This document shows positions 18,201 to 26,398 of a stretch of DNA of 64,000 nucleotides, in pieces. The number at the start of each line of letters is the position of its first letter. The stretch's first letter is position 1. A program made the position numbers and the translations under genes. Where the stretch lies: contig OZ123195.1 of assembly GCA_964204605.1 (NCBI GenBank), positions 1,612,001-1,676,000 of the forward strand. The letters run 5' to 3'. The notes beneath the pieces were generated by a model. That model was not told the DNA's origin. It saw nothing but the letters and a program-made list of their open reading frames with translations, and made no database searches. Source of the stretch: UBA961 sp014191195 (GTDB lineage Bacteria; Bacteroidota; Ignavibacteria; Kapaibacteriales; UBA961).

Positions 18201-21090
18201 TGAAACATATCTAACCGAAGCAAATAAAGGTTCTGTGGCATCTTTAGGAAATACATTTACAGGAATTGTAAGCACAGATTATAGTCTTTTTACCTCTTTA
18301 TTTAGCATCATGGCTAGCAATAATTATGTAAGAAGAATTGGTGACCTTGTTAATAGCGCTAAAGCAGGAAATTTTGGATTTGATGTTTTGTTTAATAATT
18401 CTTGCTTGCAATTTAATCTAATGGGCGATCCAATGACAAATCTAGCCCTTGTAGATAAGCCCGATTATTATATAAGAACAAGTGATCTATCGCTTGCTTC
18501 TGCTACTATTTCTGCAAATGATAGCATATTTACTCTGCATGGAATATGCCACAATAGAGGCATTGGTAATGGAAAAAATATTCCTATTCGCATTGTGCGT
18601 TCTATTGGCAGCATAAAAGATACATTTAATATTTCTACAGATTCTTTGTGTAGAAGAAGTTCATTTTCCCTTAATATTCCTATTAGAGGTATTTCTGGTA
18701 CTCATATGATTACAGTTCATATCGATCCAGATAGCGTAATTCAGGAAGAAAATATCAAGGATAATAATATTCTATCTATTCCCGTGAATGTGTTTGCTAA
18801 TGGATTGTCTATGGTAGATCCACTTCCTGGCTGGACAGTTAATGCAGAAAAACCTCAATTTAGATGTATTTCCCCAAAAAATTCTTCTGCACAATCATTA
18901 GAATTACAGTTAAAACATATAAACAATGATTCAATTATCTCTCAATATATGGGTGATACAGATAATACATTGAAAGTGTATGAAGGGTATATTGATTGGT
19001 TCCCCTCTGCTGATGTCTTGCAGCAATATATAGGAAAAGATATTCTGTTTAATGCTCGAGTGCTTGATTCACTTACAAATCAATATAGTAAATGGACATC
19101 TATACCTATTCATATTGAAAAAAGTGCTAGCGATACCGTTCATTTTTCATTGTTCAACCTTGCAGCTTGGAAAGAGTCTGCTACTCGTCAATTAGATATT
19201 AATGCTATTTCATCAGCTTTGTCAATTTCATCTATAAAAAGGAATATAACTGTTATTGGTTGTAATGCGGGTGCTGGTGGACGCTATGCGGACATTAATT
19301 ATGGTGGTAGAGTATATATCGAAAGAAATGATGCCGCAAAATTATGTGTACTAAAGATTAGTCCTTATGATACTATTGGTACATTCCGAGAGTTTAATGC
19401 ATTTTTAAGTCCACAAGACAATGAACAAGATTATCGAGGAAATTCAAAAGACCTTGTTACCTTCCTTAAAGATTCTGTGCAAAAAGGTGATTATATTGTC
19501 ATAACAGTTTCTGATGCATGTTTTAGAGGTCCTATAGTTACATCGGCGGGGCTTATTGGAGATTCTCAAAGTTTAATTGATGCTTTGAAAGAGTGTGGTT
19601 CTACTTTGATCGACTCTGTCTTTAATGCAAAAACATATCAAAATGGTGCCGAAATATCTGGCTCAGATAGAATATCTTCCTCTTATGTAATGATAGGCAG
19701 AAAAGGAAGTCTCCCTGGTTCGGCAATAGAAAAATTTGCTCCATCTTCTGATACTTTAACTGTTTCTGATACTCTTACTATTCTACAAAAATTAGGAAAT
19801 TATTCTTCAGGATTCATTGGACCTGCAAAAGAATGGCATTCTTTAGATATTTCTACTCAATTATCTAATGGTAATTCCACTATCTTACAGGTGTATGGAA
19901 GAAATTCTTTAGTACCCCAAGATTCATTGCTATATGAAGGTTCCGATAATAAAATAAATTTGAACAATATCGATGCAAAAATATTCCCATATCTCACTGT
20001 AAACATTAACTTAATCAATGATTCTTCAGATTTTTCTCCCATATTGAATGGAATCAATTGTAGATTTATTCCAGCACCAGAATTAACAGTATTTCCTTCT
20101 GATTTTTCTGTAAAAGGTACTTATCCTAGACAAACCATCTTAAAAGGAGATAGTTTAGAGATTTCTGGCATAATCAAAAATCTATCGTTAAAACAATCTT
20201 CTTTTCCTTTAACTGATATATGTATTTCACAAAAACCTCTTACTGGTTCGAATTCATCTGAATCCTATACTTATCAAATTCCATTATTACAAAAAAATGA
20301 AGCATATGCATTTTCTGTTATTCTTCCTTCACAAAATGTATCTAAAAGTACAGATTGGACAATGATTTCAGATTGCTCTTTAACACATGAAGATATGTAC
20401 AGATTTAATAATACAGTAAGCAAACAATTATTTATTGACGAAGATTCTGTGTCTCCATCCATTCAAGTATATGCAGATGGTATTCTATTAGAAGATAATG
20501 ATACAATTTCAGCAAATCCTTCATTTTCTGTTATTGTTCAAGACAATTCTTTCTTAAGATTTGATTCTAGTAAATTAAGGGTAAGAATTAATCGCTATTG
20601 GCAACCAGATTCTACAGCTTCAAAGGTTACATTCACTCAATATGAATATGGATCTACTCAAAGGGTTTCACTTAATTTTACAAGCCTAAACAGATTAGAT
20701 ATAGGTGAGAATTTATTAACTGTCTTTACAGAAGATGCTTCTGCAAATAAAGATACTGTAAGGCTATTATTACATGTAGTTCTGAATAGTTCGGTGCATT
20801 CTCTTATTCAATGGCCTAATCCAATTCAATTACCCAATAGTATAACAATAGGCTATATATATGCTGCACAAAAACAAGATGCAGATTCTCGGTTAACAAT
20901 AGCTTCTATAAATGGATCTATTATTAATACATTATATCATACAACAACAATTGGCAATAATCAAATTCAATGGGATTGTAAAGATTTGGATGGTAATCTT
21001 GTAGCACCAGGTGTCTATCTATTCAAATTGCAAATCAACGGGGATAGTTATACAGAACCAGTTTTTGGTAAGATGATTATAATTGAATAA
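15280..21090 (+). CDS. porU: Gingipain-type C25 cysteine peptidase, PorU-like
   Basis: A 1936-residue secreted protein. A signal peptide is followed by about 700 residues of beta-rich sequence, then a C25 peptidase domain starting near VFIVHSDFAEQAKILAEHRNKQGW. The catalytic dyad is His930 (IGHGS) and Cys960 (FSCSSG), spaced 30 residues as in gingipains; NASWDP and MGDPMTNL are also C25-like. Downstream lie Ig/CARDB-like beta domains, and the C-terminus (QWPNPIQLPNS...VAPGVYLFKLQ) is a FlgD-type T9SS tail. PorU is the sortase that removes sorting domains of T9SS cargo; P. gingivalis PorU is about 1160 residues, so this is much longer. Because it has a tail itself, a secreted C25 protease is an alternative. 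Gene symbol is provisional. Confidence 0.75.
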   Translation: MSLYMFYRLFIGALVLCIVFTNCVFGEQTIVYTPKGIVLTITHLQTKQQNMPSNSLVNCVHIPNSADARFSIDNSSPALQSLFPLLAVPNTGAINIKYTMNGWKSIQLQNPLAMLNLFSQSQECKKDIKEFVHIERQGTLREIPVAELTIQPFRYDYQSGKLSIADTIIVYIEFSHVIQNIPNYLINEKESGFLSRIINPQHIPACIVQYNRKTEKILTENWYSANQKYIRLITKKDGIAKISGKEIITNKPEWLGKELSRFRLIYKGNTYPFGIDKDNDNILSNDDSFFFASKRAAGDTTWFNRVTDESSFFLTLENSPVTDKSARLSTIQSIPFNTIDSIGIVSKHIEEDHSIYAGDKTSAFEFSILSCDFKFGKNFFWQRLSTLSPYSVFTDTLQLTATSTPLSLSIALHGASDIDTMQFDHNVEILWNGNRIATDSFSGMTDKFVSISVPASLVIPGANILQIRSISISDNVFTELYLNYYEISHNTKLLCEQGELAYSNKKDQPISMQIDGLRTSSYTVIDTLNNSYLVDSTQKKGDIISAGIASNGFTSLMFRDSLYFSKIYSGCILWVLMKDGTTHFIQVQTYQDIKNVLNSYSQYTYALLLSSGNLLQSLSQNEKRDLLGTIQTPQSGPFSLLINGGNLQRHIAFGYTSMQEFLPSESGQAYRAYINSQNNFSGYIVDAEAFAETSIEDVSSSDLLQENSQADAVFIVHSDFAEQAKILAEHRNKQGWIIKIVDVKDIYKEFNHGIKSVHAIKSFLKHAHEQWKKPAPLYAVLIGNASWDPLKLLNTSNQNDFVPTYGFPVSDVWFSLLDSTKKNPDMVIGRLPVSTPQEATATVNKIIEYDELKASPWMKHFLFLSGGDPEDNTFYNQYDGINEYLTNSNICGDTTRIFRQNALGGVDESISFKIRSAINEGALWVNFIGHGSPLYYELDGWRAPDLNNKGKYFLLSTFSCSSGAFGEPSGPCRNETYLTEANKGSVASLGNTFTGIVSTDYSLFTSLFSIMASNNYVRRIGDLVNSAKAGNFGFDVLFNNSCLQFNLMGDPMTNLALVDKPDYYIRTSDLSLASATISANDSIFTLHGICHNRGIGNGKNIPIRIVRSIGSIKDTFNISTDSLCRRSSFSLNIPIRGISGTHMITVHIDPDSVIQEENIKDNNILSIPVNVFANGLSMVDPLPGWTVNAEKPQFRCISPKNSSAQSLELQLKHINNDSIISQYMGDTDNTLKVYEGYIDWFPSADVLQQYIGKDILFNARVLDSLTNQYSKWTSIPIHIEKSASDTVHFSLFNLAAWKESATRQLDINAISSALSISSIKRNITVIGCNAGAGGRYADINYGGRVYIERNDAAKLCVLKISPYDTIGTFREFNAFLSPQDNEQDYRGNSKDLVTFLKDSVQKGDYIVITVSDACFRGPIVTSAGLIGDSQSLIDALKECGSTLIDSVFNAKTYQNGAEISGSDRISSSYVMIGRKGSLPGSAIEKFAPSSDTLTVSDTLTILQKLGNYSSGFIGPAKEWHSLDISTQLSNGNSTILQVYGRNSLVPQDSLLYEGSDNKINLNNIDAKIFPYLTVNINLINDSSDFSPILNGINCRFIPAPELTVFPSDFSVKGTYPRQTILKGDSLEISGIIKNLSLKQSSFPLTDICISQKPLTGSNSSESYTYQIPLLQKNEAYAFSVILPSQNVSKSTDWTMISDCSLTHEDMYRFNNTVSKQLFIDEDSVSPSIQVYADGILLEDNDTISANPSFSVIVQDNSFLRFDSSKLRVRINRYWQPDSTASKVTFTQYEYGSTQRVSLNFTSLNRLDIGENLLTVFTEDASANKDTVRLLLHVVLNSSVHSLIQWPNPIQLPNSITIGYIYAAQKQDADSRLTIASINGSIINTLYHTTTIGNNQIQWDCKDLDGNLVAPGVYLFKLQINGDSYTEPVFGKMIIIE

Positions 21091-21130
21091 AAAAATGCCT
21101 TATCATCGGGGGGAAGTGATGACAAGGCAT
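21090..21130 (-). terminator. Terminator of the tRNA-Gly transcript
   Basis: On the minus strand ATGCCTTGTCATC, a loop of about 8-10 bases, GATGATAAGGCAT is followed by six T residues. It lies directly downstream of tRNA-Gly and tail-to-tail with the PorU-like gene. Confidence 0.85.
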
Positions 21131-21165
21131 GCAGCATAAAGAGGAAGTAACGGCTTTCACCGTCG

Positions 21166-21237
21166 AGCGGGAAACGAGGGTCGAACTCGCGACATCAACC
21201 TTGGCAAGGTTGCGCTCTACCACTGAGCTATTCCCGC
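21166..21237 (-). tRNA. tRNA-Gly (anticodon GCC)
   Basis: The minus strand folds into a full cloverleaf: acceptor stem GCGGGAA/TTCCCGC, D arm AGCTCAGTGGTAGAGC, anticodon stem CAACC/GGTTG with loop TTGCCAA (anticodon GCC), and T arm GCGAG-TTCGACC-CTCGT. The discriminator base is U, as in bacterial tRNA-Gly. The 3' CCA is not encoded. It is read away from lipB and ends in its own terminator. Confidence 0.97.
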
Positions 21238-21269
21238 ATTCTCACAATTAAGTGGACACAAAAATAGGT

Positions 21270-21926
21270 TTATAGGATAATGATTCCAAACTTTTTTTCA
21301 AAAATAGTCTCGAATTCTTTTAAACACAGCTGTTTCACTTCATTCATATCAGGAATATATCCTAGCTCTTGAGATAATGATGTAACATTCATATTATTAA
21401 TTCCACAAGGGACAATCCAATCGAACTGTTTGATATCATTAGAGATATTAAATGCCAATCCATGAGAAGTAACCCACCTAGAACAATGCAAGCCTATGGC
21501 ACATATTTTTCTTTTTTGATCTATCCATACTCCGGTTTTTCCGGGAATTCTATCAGATGTGATATTATAATGTTTCAATACTTCAATAATCACTTGTTCT
21601 ATAGCCCTTAAGAACCAATGTAAATCTTGTTTATAATCCATTAAATTAAAAATAGGATATACTACCATTTGTCCTGGATTATGCAAAGTGATATCTCCCC
21701 CACGATTAATTGGAATAACTTCTATATGTGATGATTGAAGAAATTCGGAAGAAATTAACAAGTGTTGTTCACCACCTTCTTTGCCAATTGTAATTACAGT
21801 AGGGTGCTCGCACATTATCAATGTACTATGTGATGTACCAGATTGAATAGATTTTACTAACTCTTCTTGTTTTATCCAGGCATCTCTATATTGGATCATT
21901 CCCCAATCCTGAACATCGAATGGCAT
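21270..21926 (-). CDS. lipB: Octanoyltransferase (lipoyl synthesis)
   Basis: A 218-residue LipB, which moves octanoyl from acyl carrier protein to lipoyl-dependent enzymes. Signatures: HPTVITIGK, RGGDITLHNPGQMVVYPI, the catalytic Lys region KICAIGLHCSRWVTSHGLAFNI, and the catalytic Cys in IVPCGI. Length is normal. It is followed by tRNA-Gly 33 bases downstream and preceded at 61 bases by the lipoprotein gene on the same strand. Start ATG at 21926. Confidence 0.95.
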   Translation of the reverse strand: MPFDVQDWGMIQYRDAWIKQEELVKSIQSGTSHSTLIMCEHPTVITIGKEGGEQHLLISSEFLQSSHIEVIPINRGGDITLHNPGQMVVYPIFNLMDYKQDLHWFLRAIEQVIIEVLKHYNITSDRIPGKTGVWIDQKRKICAIGLHCSRWVTSHGLAFNISNDIKQFDWIVPCGINNMNVTSLSQELGYIPDMNEVKQLCLKEFETIFEKKFGIIIL

Positions 21927-21987
21927 ATAGAAACTCTGATTAAATAATAAAGGGTAGAGAATTTAACTACAAAAATAATCAAGATTA

Positions 21988-23094
21988 TCAGAAAGTTACA
22001 CCTGTAATCTTACAGTAATTTTTGGGATTATTTGCATTTGTAATTGGGAATTCGAAACTAGTACTAAAAGGGCCAGAATATTTAGGAGTAATTTTAACGA
22101 TATAATTCATTGCTGTTTTTGGGCTTAGCCAATACCCTTGATTTTTTCCCGATATAATAATGGTTAATGAATCTGTATCTTTAAAATTGACAAATTCTTT
22201 AACATAACATGGGCTATCTGTATTATTAACAATACTACAAGAAGCCATATATACCATTGATTTAAAGGCATAATTTACATGTATATCAGTTACATATACA
22301 TTTGGTATTAAATGTATTTCAGCATTAACTTTAGCAATTTGTTTAACTCTGCCTTGTCCAGAATATGAAATATTAACAAGTAAATCTGCAGAAATAGAAG
22401 AACCTAATAAAGTTGAAATGCATCTAATTGGAATAGACCTATAATAACCTGGATAAATTACCATTGGGAACATAGCATTGTTTAGCACTTGAAACTGAGA
22501 TATTTCTCCTGATACAAAAGATGCACCCGTAACTGTCACATTTCGGTTACCTTTATTATATACCTTGATAGTTGTATCGCGATTTTCTCCAAAGATTAAA
22601 TCTCCAAAATGCAAATCTTCTACCCATACTCTTGTTCCAGGCAATACATTGCACCTAACTGGTACAAAAAAATTCTTCCAAGAATTGATTAAGATTGTGT
22701 CTTGAATAATTCCTTCTTGTGTAGGCTTACATGTTAAAGAAATTGTTCTACTTGATCCAACTTTTCCTTTTGGTGATAGGATAAAAGAAATACTATCAGA
22801 CATAAGTTTAAAGCCAATTGCACCATTAGATAAGACAACAGAATTAATGGGAATAAATAAAGAATCTGAAGTATTAATGAATTCTACTGTTGTTGTGATT
22901 TCCGAGGATGGAAATTCTGACTCAAAATGTAAAAAAGCAGGATTAACTACTAAATATTCCCTATATAATGAATCTAACGTTATCGAATCTATCACATTTC
23001 TTGTTCTATCAGCAGGCACTTCTGTGGCTGGAGAACAAGAACTGATAAGAATCAATAATAAAGTAATGATTGAATATGTGGTAGTAACAATCAT
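21988..23094 (-). CDS. Putative lipoprotein with ASH/DUF1573-like beta domains
   Basis: About 368 residues from ATG 23094 (MIVTTTYSIITLLL); a TTG at 23133 is an alternative. A lipoprotein signal ends in LISSC. The mature protein is all beta, made of repeated Ig-like units (FHFGDLIFGENRDTTIKVYNKGNRNVTVTGASF and similar) typical of ASH/choice-of-anchor domains found in Bacteroidota surface proteins. Cysteines are scattered. No enzyme motif. Directly upstream, separated by about 50 bases, are the anti-sigma and sigma genes, so it may belong to that envelope-response operon (inference). Confidence 0.6.
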   Translation of the reverse strand: MIVTTTYSIITLLLILISSCSPATEVPADRTRNVIDSITLDSLYREYLVVNPAFLHFESEFPSSEITTTVEFINTSDSLFIPINSVVLSNGAIGFKLMSDSISFILSPKGKVGSSRTISLTCKPTQEGIIQDTILINSWKNFFVPVRCNVLPGTRVWVEDLHFGDLIFGENRDTTIKVYNKGNRNVTVTGASFVSGEISQFQVLNNAMFPMVIYPGYYRSIPIRCISTLLGSSISADLLVNISYSGQGRVKQIAKVNAEIHLIPNVYVTDIHVNYAFKSMVYMASCSIVNNTDSPCYVKEFVNFKDTDSLTIIISGKNQGYWLSPKTAMNYIVKITPKYSGPFSTSFEFPITNANNPKNYCKITGVTF

Positions 23095-23142
23095 TGAATA
23101 TGTGTTGTGTGCTATTGATGAAATAGGTGGCAAGGGGCAATC

Positions 23143-24303
23143 CTAAAGCTTAATCTTGGCACCATAGGTTAAGCCTATTTTTTGCGTGCTAAACCATTGT
23201 TGCTGATGTGAATACAAAGAGGTAATTCCTTCAACTCCTGTCATTAATGTTATTTTATTTGAAAGATCATATTCAATACCCGCAGATACTCTGCCTAGTG
23301 GTCCTGTTTCGGTAGCTCCTGCAGATATTTTGATAATTGGTTTAACTGAATAATCGGTAGTAAAAGTATGCTTCCATCCAATAGCTGCCCATGATGCTAG
23401 ATATGTTTGATCATATTGAATAAAATAATTTCCTTCTTGTCCACTGAATCTATGAGGAATAAATTCTTGTCCACCTTCTGCATATATGGAATTATTTTTT
23501 GATAATGCATATTCTACAGATAATGCAAGATTATTCACACTTGGCTTTATAGATGGATTTACTGTTTGTGGTGTATAAGAATGCTGAGTAAAACCTCTTA
23601 ATCCAATAGAAAATTGAGAAGTTGGTTCTTCATTAATTATTGTTTTCTCTGCTTTCCAAGCTATATCTTCTAATACAGTTTCAGATATATTCTCTGGCGA
23701 ATATTCATCATATAATGCAAGCGGTTTATCAATATTCACAGATGCATCAAGCATAGAAGTTTGATGTATTTCTGGGAAATACACATGAGAAAAACTAAAT
23801 ACTGGCAATGCAATTGATGAATAACTATTCCTTCCAAGATTATTCAACTGTTTATGTGAATTTTGCTGTAATTCTAATGGAGATTGTTGAATGCTTTGTG
23901 AACTTTGCATTGAATTAACAAATTGTTTATCTGGGTTCAATGTCATAAAAAAACCAGTAAGTGCAGCCCCAGTTAACAAATAAAGCAAAGGTTGCACAAC
24001 AATTCCAACCAATGCAGTCAAAGAAGTTTTTGCTGTTTCTATAAATGTTGGCTGAGCAACAGTAGTACCTAATCCAATGGCTCCTATACGTCTTAATACA
24101 CCTTCTTGCAATATTTTAGGTGGGGCTATTAATGTAGTATCAAAATGACGCTTCATTGTAAGATGTTCATTCATTTCCTGCTGTAAATCTGAATCTGATG
24201 CAAGCATGGAAAACAATGTTGGATGCATTAATTCAGGCAATTCACCATCAACATATAATGTTAATAATTCAGATGGTTGTAATTGTGAAAAATCTAAACT
24301 CAT
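23143..24303 (-). CDS. Anti-sigma factor fused to a beta-barrel-like C-terminal domain
   Basis: A 386-residue protein. Residues 1-60 resemble an anti-sigma domain (LTLYVDGELPE then a helix with SDLQQEMNEHLTMKRHF), without the usual zinc-binding Cys and His set. A membrane segment lies near residues 95-121 (LVGIVVQPLLYLLTGAALTGFFMTL). After a Ser/Gln-rich linker, residues about 235-386 form alternating strands (SIGLRGFTQHSY, SIYAEGGQEFIPHRF, KPIIKISAGATETGPLGRVSAGIEY, KIGLTYGAKIKL) resembling outer-membrane barrel strands. It starts 43 bases after the ECF sigma gene, supporting an anti-sigma role. An anti-sigma that is itself barrel-like is unusual; alternatively the C-terminus is a periplasmic beta domain. 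Confidence 0.6.
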   Translation of the reverse strand: MSLDFSQLQPSELLTLYVDGELPELMHPTLFSMLASDSDLQQEMNEHLTMKRHFDTTLIAPPKILQEGVLRRIGAIGLGTTVAQPTFIETAKTSLTALVGIVVQPLLYLLTGAALTGFFMTLNPDKQFVNSMQSSQSIQQSPLELQQNSHKQLNNLGRNSYSSIALPVFSFSHVYFPEIHQTSMLDASVNIDKPLALYDEYSPENISETVLEDIAWKAEKTIINEEPTSQFSIGLRGFTQHSYTPQTVNPSIKPSVNNLALSVEYALSKNNSIYAEGGQEFIPHRFSGQEGNYFIQYDQTYLASWAAIGWKHTFTTDYSVKPIIKISAGATETGPLGRVSAGIEYDLSNKITLMTGVEGITSLYSHQQQWFSTQKIGLTYGAKIKL

Positions 24304-24346
24304 ATATAACCTAATGTGTACTTTCTTTTAAATATGCCTAGCATGT

Positions 24347-24970
24347 TTATGAACGATATAAATCATCAATAAATGGTGCTAGAATGACACGAATTTTTTG
24401 TTTTGCTCTATAAATTCTTGTTCGTACTATTGGCATTGTTGTTTCTACTATGTCAGCTATTTCATTATAACTATAGCCATACATTTCTCTTAATACTAAT
24501 ACTTCTTTATAATCATCAGGAAGCATTTCTAAAGCCGTAGCAATTAATCGATTTAATTCAGTTTGCTCATATGGTGTATCAAAAGAAGGAAATTCAAAGT
24601 TTTCGAGTGATATTTTAGTGGAATTATACTTCTTTTGTTTTTCGTTTAGACATAAATTCCGTGCTATCTTTAATAAATATCCTTGAATATTCTGAACTTC
24701 TCTGCCTAATACTCCCATTTCATAAAATCGGACAAATGTCTCTTGAAAAATATCATCAGTTGCTTGAATCTCGCCCAATATTTTTCTGCAATAGGAATAA
24801 ATCCTTGCTGAATATCTCTTATAGAGAATATTCAGTCCATAATGGGCTGATGATCCACCACCATTAAGCATAAGATAAAGCTCTATATCGCTAAGATTCT
24901 TATACCCAAGGGGAGAAGATTGCTCATCCATATTATACGGAGGAATTCCTGAATTCATGGTGATGTCCAT
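24347..24970 (-). CDS. ECF-type RNA polymerase sigma factor
   Basis: A 207-residue sigma-70 family factor with region 2 (LYKRYSARIYSYCRKILGE, then ATDDIFQETFVRFYEMG) and region 4 (ALEMLPDDYKEVLVLREMYGYSYNEIADIVETTMPIVRTRIYRAKQKIR). An N-terminal 40-residue extension and a Gly/Ser patch (LNGGGSSAH) lie in front. An alternative start is ATG 24958. The next gene downstream looks like its anti-sigma partner, so it probably controls an envelope regulon and perhaps its own operon. Upstream is purD with a 42-base gap. Confidence 0.93.
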   Translation of the reverse strand: MDITMNSGIPPYNMDEQSSPLGYKNLSDIELYLMLNGGGSSAHYGLNILYKRYSARIYSYCRKILGEIQATDDIFQETFVRFYEMGVLGREVQNIQGYLLKIARNLCLNEKQKKYNSTKISLENFEFPSFDTPYEQTELNRLIATALEMLPDDYKEVLVLREMYGYSYNEIADIVETTMPIVRTRIYRAKQKIRVILAPFIDDLYRS

Positions 24971-25012
24971 TGACTAAATAGGGCTTTTTATACGGTAAAG
25001 ATATCAGGATTC

Positions 25013-26302
25013 TTAGTTTGTTACAGCTAATCCCTTTTTACCTATATCTTTTCTAAAATACATACCTTGAAATGAAATATGTTCTATACTTTTATATGCT
25101 TTTTGAATTGCTTCAGATAATGTTTCTGCATGAGCACAAACTCCTAATACCCTGCCTCCAGATGTTATGATATTGTTATCTACATCTTGGCTTGTTCCTG
25201 CATGATAAATCGTAATCTGCTGATTAGGGTTAATATTTTCTGTTCCATATATCTTATACCCAGTTTCATAATGATCAGGATATCCTCCAGAAGCAAGCAC
25301 AATATTGCATGCAAAACCTTTTGATCTTTGTTTCATATGCTCTGCTTGTATAGAACCATTGGCAGCAGAGTATAATAATGCAGCTAAATCACCTTCAAAA
25401 ACTGTAAGAACAGCTTGAGTTTCGGGGTCTCCAAAGCGACAATTAAACTCTATCACAGATGGATTTCCATTGTCTATCATTAAACCACAGAATAAACATC
25501 CTATAAATGGATATCCAGCTTCTTTCATGGCTTTTAAGGTTGGAGTAAATATGGTATCTGCTACTTTTTGCAATACTTCGTCTGTTACAATTGGTGCAGG
25601 GGCATATGCTCCCATACCGCCAGTATTTTTTCCTACATCATTATCATATATTCTTTTATGGTCTTGAGCAGGAGCCAACATCACAAAATTCTCACCATCA
25701 CATATTGCAAATACTGATGCCTCTTCCCCCTGTAAAAATTCCTCAATGACAATTTTAGAACCTGCGTCTGCAAATAATCCAGAAAATATATCATTGATTG
25801 CATCATGTGCTTCTTGTTTTGATTCTGCAACAATTACGCCCTTTCCAGCTGCTAATCCGTCTGCTTTTATAACAATTGGAATTTCAGATTGTTCAATATA
25901 ATCATGTGCTAATTGTGCTTGATTACCAGTAAATGTAGTATATCTTGCAGTAGGGATATTATGGGATATCATTAGCTCTTTAGAAAAGCTTTTTGAAGAT
26001 TCTATGCGGGCTGCTAATGCTGAAGGACCAAATACTGAAATACCTTTATCTGTTAACATATCAGCTAATCCATTTACCAGTGGAGCCTCTGGTCCGATAA
26101 CAACTAATTCAATAGCATTTCTTTTACAAAATGAAATAATTGTATTTGGATCATTCAAAGAACAATCAGTAACTTTTTGTGCTAAAGTTAAAATCCCTGG
26201 ATTTCCTGGTAATGCAAATAATAAATCACAAGAAGCAGATTGTTTTAAACCCTTCGCTAATGCATGTTCTCTTCCGCCAGAACCAATCAATAAAATATTC
26301 AT
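25013..26302 (-). CDS. purD: Phosphoribosylamine-glycine ligase
   Basis: A 429-residue ATP-grasp enzyme of purine synthesis that joins glycine to phosphoribosylamine (GARS). Signatures: N-terminal ILLIGSGGREHALAK, IEFNCRFGDPETQAVL, VIKADGLAAGKGVIV and GENFVMLAPAQDHKRIYDND with NTGGMGAYAPAP. Length is normal. Upstream (26353-26370) is a perfect 18-bp palindrome that may be an operator. It may share a transcript with the ECF sigma gene, which starts 42 bases downstream. Confidence 0.97.
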   Translation of the reverse strand: MNILLIGSGGREHALAKGLKQSASCDLLFALPGNPGILTLAQKVTDCSLNDPNTIISFCKRNAIELVVIGPEAPLVNGLADMLTDKGISVFGPSALAARIESSKSFSKELMISHNIPTARYTTFTGNQAQLAHDYIEQSEIPIVIKADGLAAGKGVIVAESKQEAHDAINDIFSGLFADAGSKIVIEEFLQGEEASVFAICDGENFVMLAPAQDHKRIYDNDVGKNTGGMGAYAPAPIVTDEVLQKVADTIFTPTLKAMKEAGYPFIGCLFCGLMIDNGNPSVIEFNCRFGDPETQAVLTVFEGDLAALLYSAANGSIQAEHMKQRSKGFACNIVLASGGYPDHYETGYKIYGTENINPNQQITIYHAGTSQDVDNNIITSGGRVLGVCAHAETLSEAIQKAYKSIEHISFQGMYFRKDIGKKGLAVTN

Positions 26303-26352
26303 AAGATAGTAATAGAAAAGTAGATAGTATGCTTCAAAAATACTGAGTTTTT

Positions 26353-26370
26353 ATTGTCTATATAGACAAT
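26353..26370. promoter_or_regulatory. Perfect 18-bp palindrome upstream of purD, candidate operator
   Basis: ATTGTCTATATAGACAAT is a complete dyad located 51-68 bases upstream of the purD start and downstream of the OMP operon. On the purD-sense strand no T run follows it, so it is not a terminator. A symmetric protein-binding site is the simplest explanation; the binding protein is unknown. Confidence 0.5.
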
Positions 26371-26398
26371 TCAATAGTAATGTTATAAAATAACTTTA

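Noticed and set aside
21095..21130. Hairpin as terminator of the PorU-like gene
   Set aside because: On the plus strand no T run follows; the T run is on the minus strand, so it belongs to tRNA-Gly.
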